Origin: Eleftheria terrae
Lineage (GTDB): Bacteria > Pseudomonadota > Gammaproteobacteria > Burkholderiales > Burkholderiaceae_C
Assembly: GCF_030419005.1 (NCBI RefSeq)
Contig: NZ_CP106951.1
Location: forward strand, 2,418,001 to 2,482,000
Length of the DNA: 64,000 bases
Direction: 5' to 3'
A program made the translations under genes and the position numbers. Positions within the stretch are counted from its first letter, which is position 1, and each line of letters starts with the position of its first letter. This document shows, piece by piece, positions 61,941-64,000 of this stretch. The notes below the pieces were generated by a model, which had not been told where the DNA came from, ran no database searches, and saw only the letters and a list, made by a program, of their open reading frames with translations.

Positions 61941-63008
61941 ATGAACGAACTTGAACAACGCCTGCAGTACCCGCTGGGCGAGCAACTGCCGGAGCCGGGG
62001 CACACGCTGGAAGTGGCGCCCGGCGTCCGCTGGGTGCGCATGGGCCTGCCTTTCGTACTCAACCACATCAACCTCTGGCTGCTGCGCGACGAGATCGACG
62101 GCGTGGCCGGCTGGACGGTGGTGGATTGCGGCATCACCGACGACACCACCCGGGCCACCTGGGAGCAGGTGTTCGAGCACGAGCTGCAGGGCCTGCCGGT
62201 GCTGCGGGTGGTGGTGACCCACATGCACCCCGACCACATCGGCCTGGCCCACTGGCTCACCGAGCGCTGGGGCTGCCGCCTGTGGATCAGCGCCACCGAC
62301 TACAACGCCGCCCGCATCGCCAGCCAGAGCACCACCGGCTATGGCGGCGAGGCGGCCGCCCGCTTCTTCGCCAGCCACGGCCTGACCGACCCGGAGGCGG
62401 TCGCCAAGGTGCGGGCCCGCTCGAACTACTACGCCTCCATGGTGCCGCAGGTGCCGCCGCAGTACCGCCGCCTGATCGACGGGCTGGCGCTGTCCATCGG
62501 CGGCCACGGGTGGCGCTGCATCGCGGGCTACGGGCATGCGCCGGAGCACATCTCGCTGTACAGCGAGACGCTGGGCGTGATGATCTCGGGCGACATGCTG
62601 CTGCCGCGCATCTCGACCAACATCAGCGTCTTCGACGTCGAGCCCGAAGGCAATCCGCTGCCGCTCTACCTGGCCTCGCTGACCCGGCTGCGCGAGTTGA
62701 TGCCGGACGACGTGCTGGTGCTGCCCGCGCACGGCCGGCCCTTCCGCGGCGTCCACGAGCGGGTGGCCCAGCTGGTGGCCCACCACCAGGACCGCCTGGA
62801 CGAAGTGCGCACCGCCTGCCGCCAGGCGCCCTGCTCGGCCGCCGAGCTGCTGCCGGTGATGTTCAAGCGCCAGCTCGACCTGCACCAGACCACCTTCGCG
62901 ATGGGCGAGGCCGTCGCCCACCTGCACGCCCTGTGGCTGGCCGGCGAACTGCGGCGCACCACCGGCCCCGACGGCGTGCACCGTTTCGCCGCCGGCGCCG
63001 CGGCCTGA
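61941..63008 (+). CDS. MBL-fold (metallo-beta-lactamase) hydrolase
   Basis: A 355-residue glyoxalase-II-like hydrolase with a dinuclear metal site: THMHPDHIGLAHWL (HxHxDH), a His in IAGYGHAPEHISLY, Asp in VMISGDMLLPRIS and His in LVLPAHGRPF. It is larger than glyoxalase II because of helical inserts (QSTTGYGGEAAARFF) and a C-terminal winged-helix-like segment. A role on a thioester (CoA or glutathione) would fit its divergent place next to liuR, but the substrate is unknown. No clear ribosome site precedes the ATG. Confidence 0.9.
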   Translation: MNELEQRLQYPLGEQLPEPGHTLEVAPGVRWVRMGLPFVLNHINLWLLRDEIDGVAGWTVVDCGITDDTTRATWEQVFEHELQGLPVLRVVVTHMHPDHIGLAHWLTERWGCRLWISATDYNAARIASQSTTGYGGEAAARFFASHGLTDPEAVAKVRARSNYYASMVPQVPPQYRRLIDGLALSIGGHGWRCIAGYGHAPEHISLYSETLGVMISGDMLLPRISTNISVFDVEPEGNPLPLYLASLTRLRELMPDDVLVLPAHGRPFRGVHERVAQLVAHHQDRLDEVRTACRQAPCSAAELLPVMFKRQLDLHQTTFAMGEAVAHLHALWLAGELRRTTGPDGVHRFAAGAAA

Positions 63009-63015
63009 GCCAGCC

Positions 63016-63900
63016 TCAGCCGCGAAGCCGCCTGCCGCCGTACATCTCGCGCGCCACTCCCACGAAGGCCTTGGCCGCGGGGGACAGCTTGGCCATGTCG
63101 CGCACCGCCAGCCCGACGCGGCGCGGCGCCCGCGGCGACAGCGGCCGGTAGACCACGCCGGGATGGTCGTCCGGCAACGCCAGCCGGGCCGCCACCGACA
63201 CCGCCAGCCCGCGCTCGACGAAGCCGAGGATGGAGAGCAGCTGCGGGAAGCGGTAGAGGATGTGCGGCCGACCGCCGCCTGCCTCCACCAGGCTGCGGAT
63301 GAGGTCGCCGCAGCCGGCCTCGGTCAACACGAAGGGCTGGTCGTTCAGGTCGGTCACCGCGATCGCGCGCTTGGCCGCCAGCGGGTGCGCCTCGGGCAGC
63401 AGCACGACAAACTCGTCCTCCACCAGCGCCAGCGTCTCGAAGCGCTCGTCCGGCAGCACCACGAAACCGATCTCCACCCGCCGCTCGGTCAACCAGCGCA
63501 CCACGGTGTCGTCGCTGTCCTCGTCGATGTGCACCTCGATGCCGGGATGCAGCGCTCGAAAGCGGACCAGCAGGTCGGGCAGGATGCGCAGGCTGGACGT
63601 GAAGCCGAAGGAGCCGACCCGCAGCACGCCTTCATGCAGGCCACGGGCGTCCTTGGCATCCTGCACCAGCGCCTCGTGCAGCGTGCGGATCTCATGGGCA
63701 CGCGCCAGCAGGCGGCTGCCGGCCGGCGTCAGTTCCGGCTGCGCACGGTCGCGCGAAAACAAGGTCACCCCGAGCTCGCGCTCGAGCGCACGCAGCGCAT
63801 GGCTGACGGCCGACTGCGTGATGCCGAGCAGGGCCGCCGCCCGCGAGAAGCTGCCGGCCTGGGCCAGCGTGGCGAACACTTCCAATTGGGTGAAAGTCAT
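63016..63900 (-). CDS. LysR-family transcriptional regulator
   Basis: A 294-residue regulator. The N-terminal helix-turn-helix is FTQLEVFATLAQAGSFSRAAALLGITQSAVSHALRALERELG. The ligand domain starts LRVGSFGFTSSLRILPDLLVRF. It is convergent with the MBL-fold gene (7-bp gap). Its target is probably a divergent gene beyond 64000, because dyads lie just upstream of its start. Confidence 0.93.
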   Translation of the reverse strand: MTFTQLEVFATLAQAGSFSRAAALLGITQSAVSHALRALERELGVTLFSRDRAQPELTPAGSRLLARAHEIRTLHEALVQDAKDARGLHEGVLRVGSFGFTSSLRILPDLLVRFRALHPGIEVHIDEDSDDTVVRWLTERRVEIGFVVLPDERFETLALVEDEFVVLLPEAHPLAAKRAIAVTDLNDQPFVLTEAGCGDLIRSLVEAGGGRPHILYRFPQLLSILGFVERGLAVSVAARLALPDDHPGVVYRPLSPRAPRRVGLAVRDMAKLSPAAKAFVGVAREMYGGRRLRG

Positions 63901-63922
63901 GATGCAGGGCTCTTCTTGTTGA

Positions 63923-63950
63923 TGAGCAAACGCTCATTTCACTATGAAAT
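63923..63950. promoter_or_regulatory. Two short dyads upstream of the LysR gene
   Basis: TGAGC-AAAC-GCTCA (63923-63936) directly joins ATTTCA-CTA-TGAAAT (63936-63950). They lie 23-50 bp before the LysR start and are candidate binding sites for it. The rest of 63901-64000 shows no gene start inside the window. Confidence 0.4.
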
Positions 63951-64000
63951 GGCGCAAGCATAAACTCATGCAGACCCGATACCCACCCGTTGCCGGCGCC

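Noticed and set aside
1..64000. CRISPR arrays, rRNA or tRNA genes
   Set aside because: No regularly spaced repeats and no recognisable tRNA or rRNA sequence were found by eye; a covariance-model scan would be needed to be certain for small RNAs.

Overview
The window is GC-rich (about two thirds G+C) and almost fully coding. The gene set points to a betaproteobacterium of the order Burkholderiales, probably near the Rubrivivax/Leptothrix/Sphaerotilaceae group (inference). That set is two narK genes with narGHJI and narXL, a LiuR-controlled leucine/isovalerate pathway, a PEP-CTERM protein, a B12-dependent ribonucleotide reductase and a MASE3-GGDEF-EAL protein. I saw no rRNA, tRNA, CRISPR array or transposase.

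Layout. 1-3.6 kb: a branched-chain amino-acid-type ABC binding protein (cut by the window edge) with a good sigma-54 promoter and upstream dyads, a small membrane protein, and a sigma-54 activator that is a natural candidate for that promoter. 4-6.6 kb: a c-di-GMP turnover protein. 6.6-27.5 kb: an anaerobic-respiration block, mostly on the minus strand. It reads narK1-narK2-narGHJI-parvulin-carbonic anhydrase, an unknown exported protein, nitronate monooxygenase-nnrS, then ubiU-ubiV-ubiT (oxygen-independent ubiquinone synthesis). It ends with an oxygen-independent class II ribonucleotide reductase (nrdJ) divergent from a DGC-domain protein. 27.8-39.6 kb: an accessory stretch with a PEP-CTERM surface protein, a decayed Uma2 nuclease gene, and a VgrG / TPR protein / Rhs toxin / putative immunity module. 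39.8-42.4 kb: the nitrate sensor pair narX-narL, separated from narK by that accessory stretch. 42.5-46.2 kb: opgD, a 48-residue membrane protein and an MHS-family transporter. 46.4-61.9 kb: leucine/isovalerate catabolism (liuA, B, C, D, E and regulator liuR) interleaved with a thiolase, MaoC, SDR, acyl-CoA dehydrogenase, aceK, a second carbonic anhydrase and two thioredoxin-fold isomerases. 61.9-63.9 kb: an MBL-fold hydrolase and a LysR regulator.

How the genes work together. NarK1/NarK2 move nitrate and nitrite, NarGHI reduces nitrate with quinol, NarJ and perhaps the parvulin help assembly, and UbiUVT supplies ubiquinone without oxygen. NrdJ makes deoxyribonucleotides without oxygen, and NarXL senses nitrate. 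Five FNR/Dnr-type 14-bp sites (TTG-N8-CAA form; one half of the nrdJ site is degenerate) lie in front of nrdJ/DGC, ubiU, the nitronate monooxygenase gene, narK1 and narX. At ubiU and narX the site is centred exactly 41.5 bp before the A of the start codon, with a -10-like hexamer at -12 to -7 and no Shine-Dalgarno. This predicts two leaderless, oxygen-controlled transcripts with nearly identical core promoters. That regulatory layout, the sigma-54 control region at 1.1-1.3 kb and the Rhs tip/immunity pair are the parts most worth testing. All functional calls are from reading the sequence; no database search was run.
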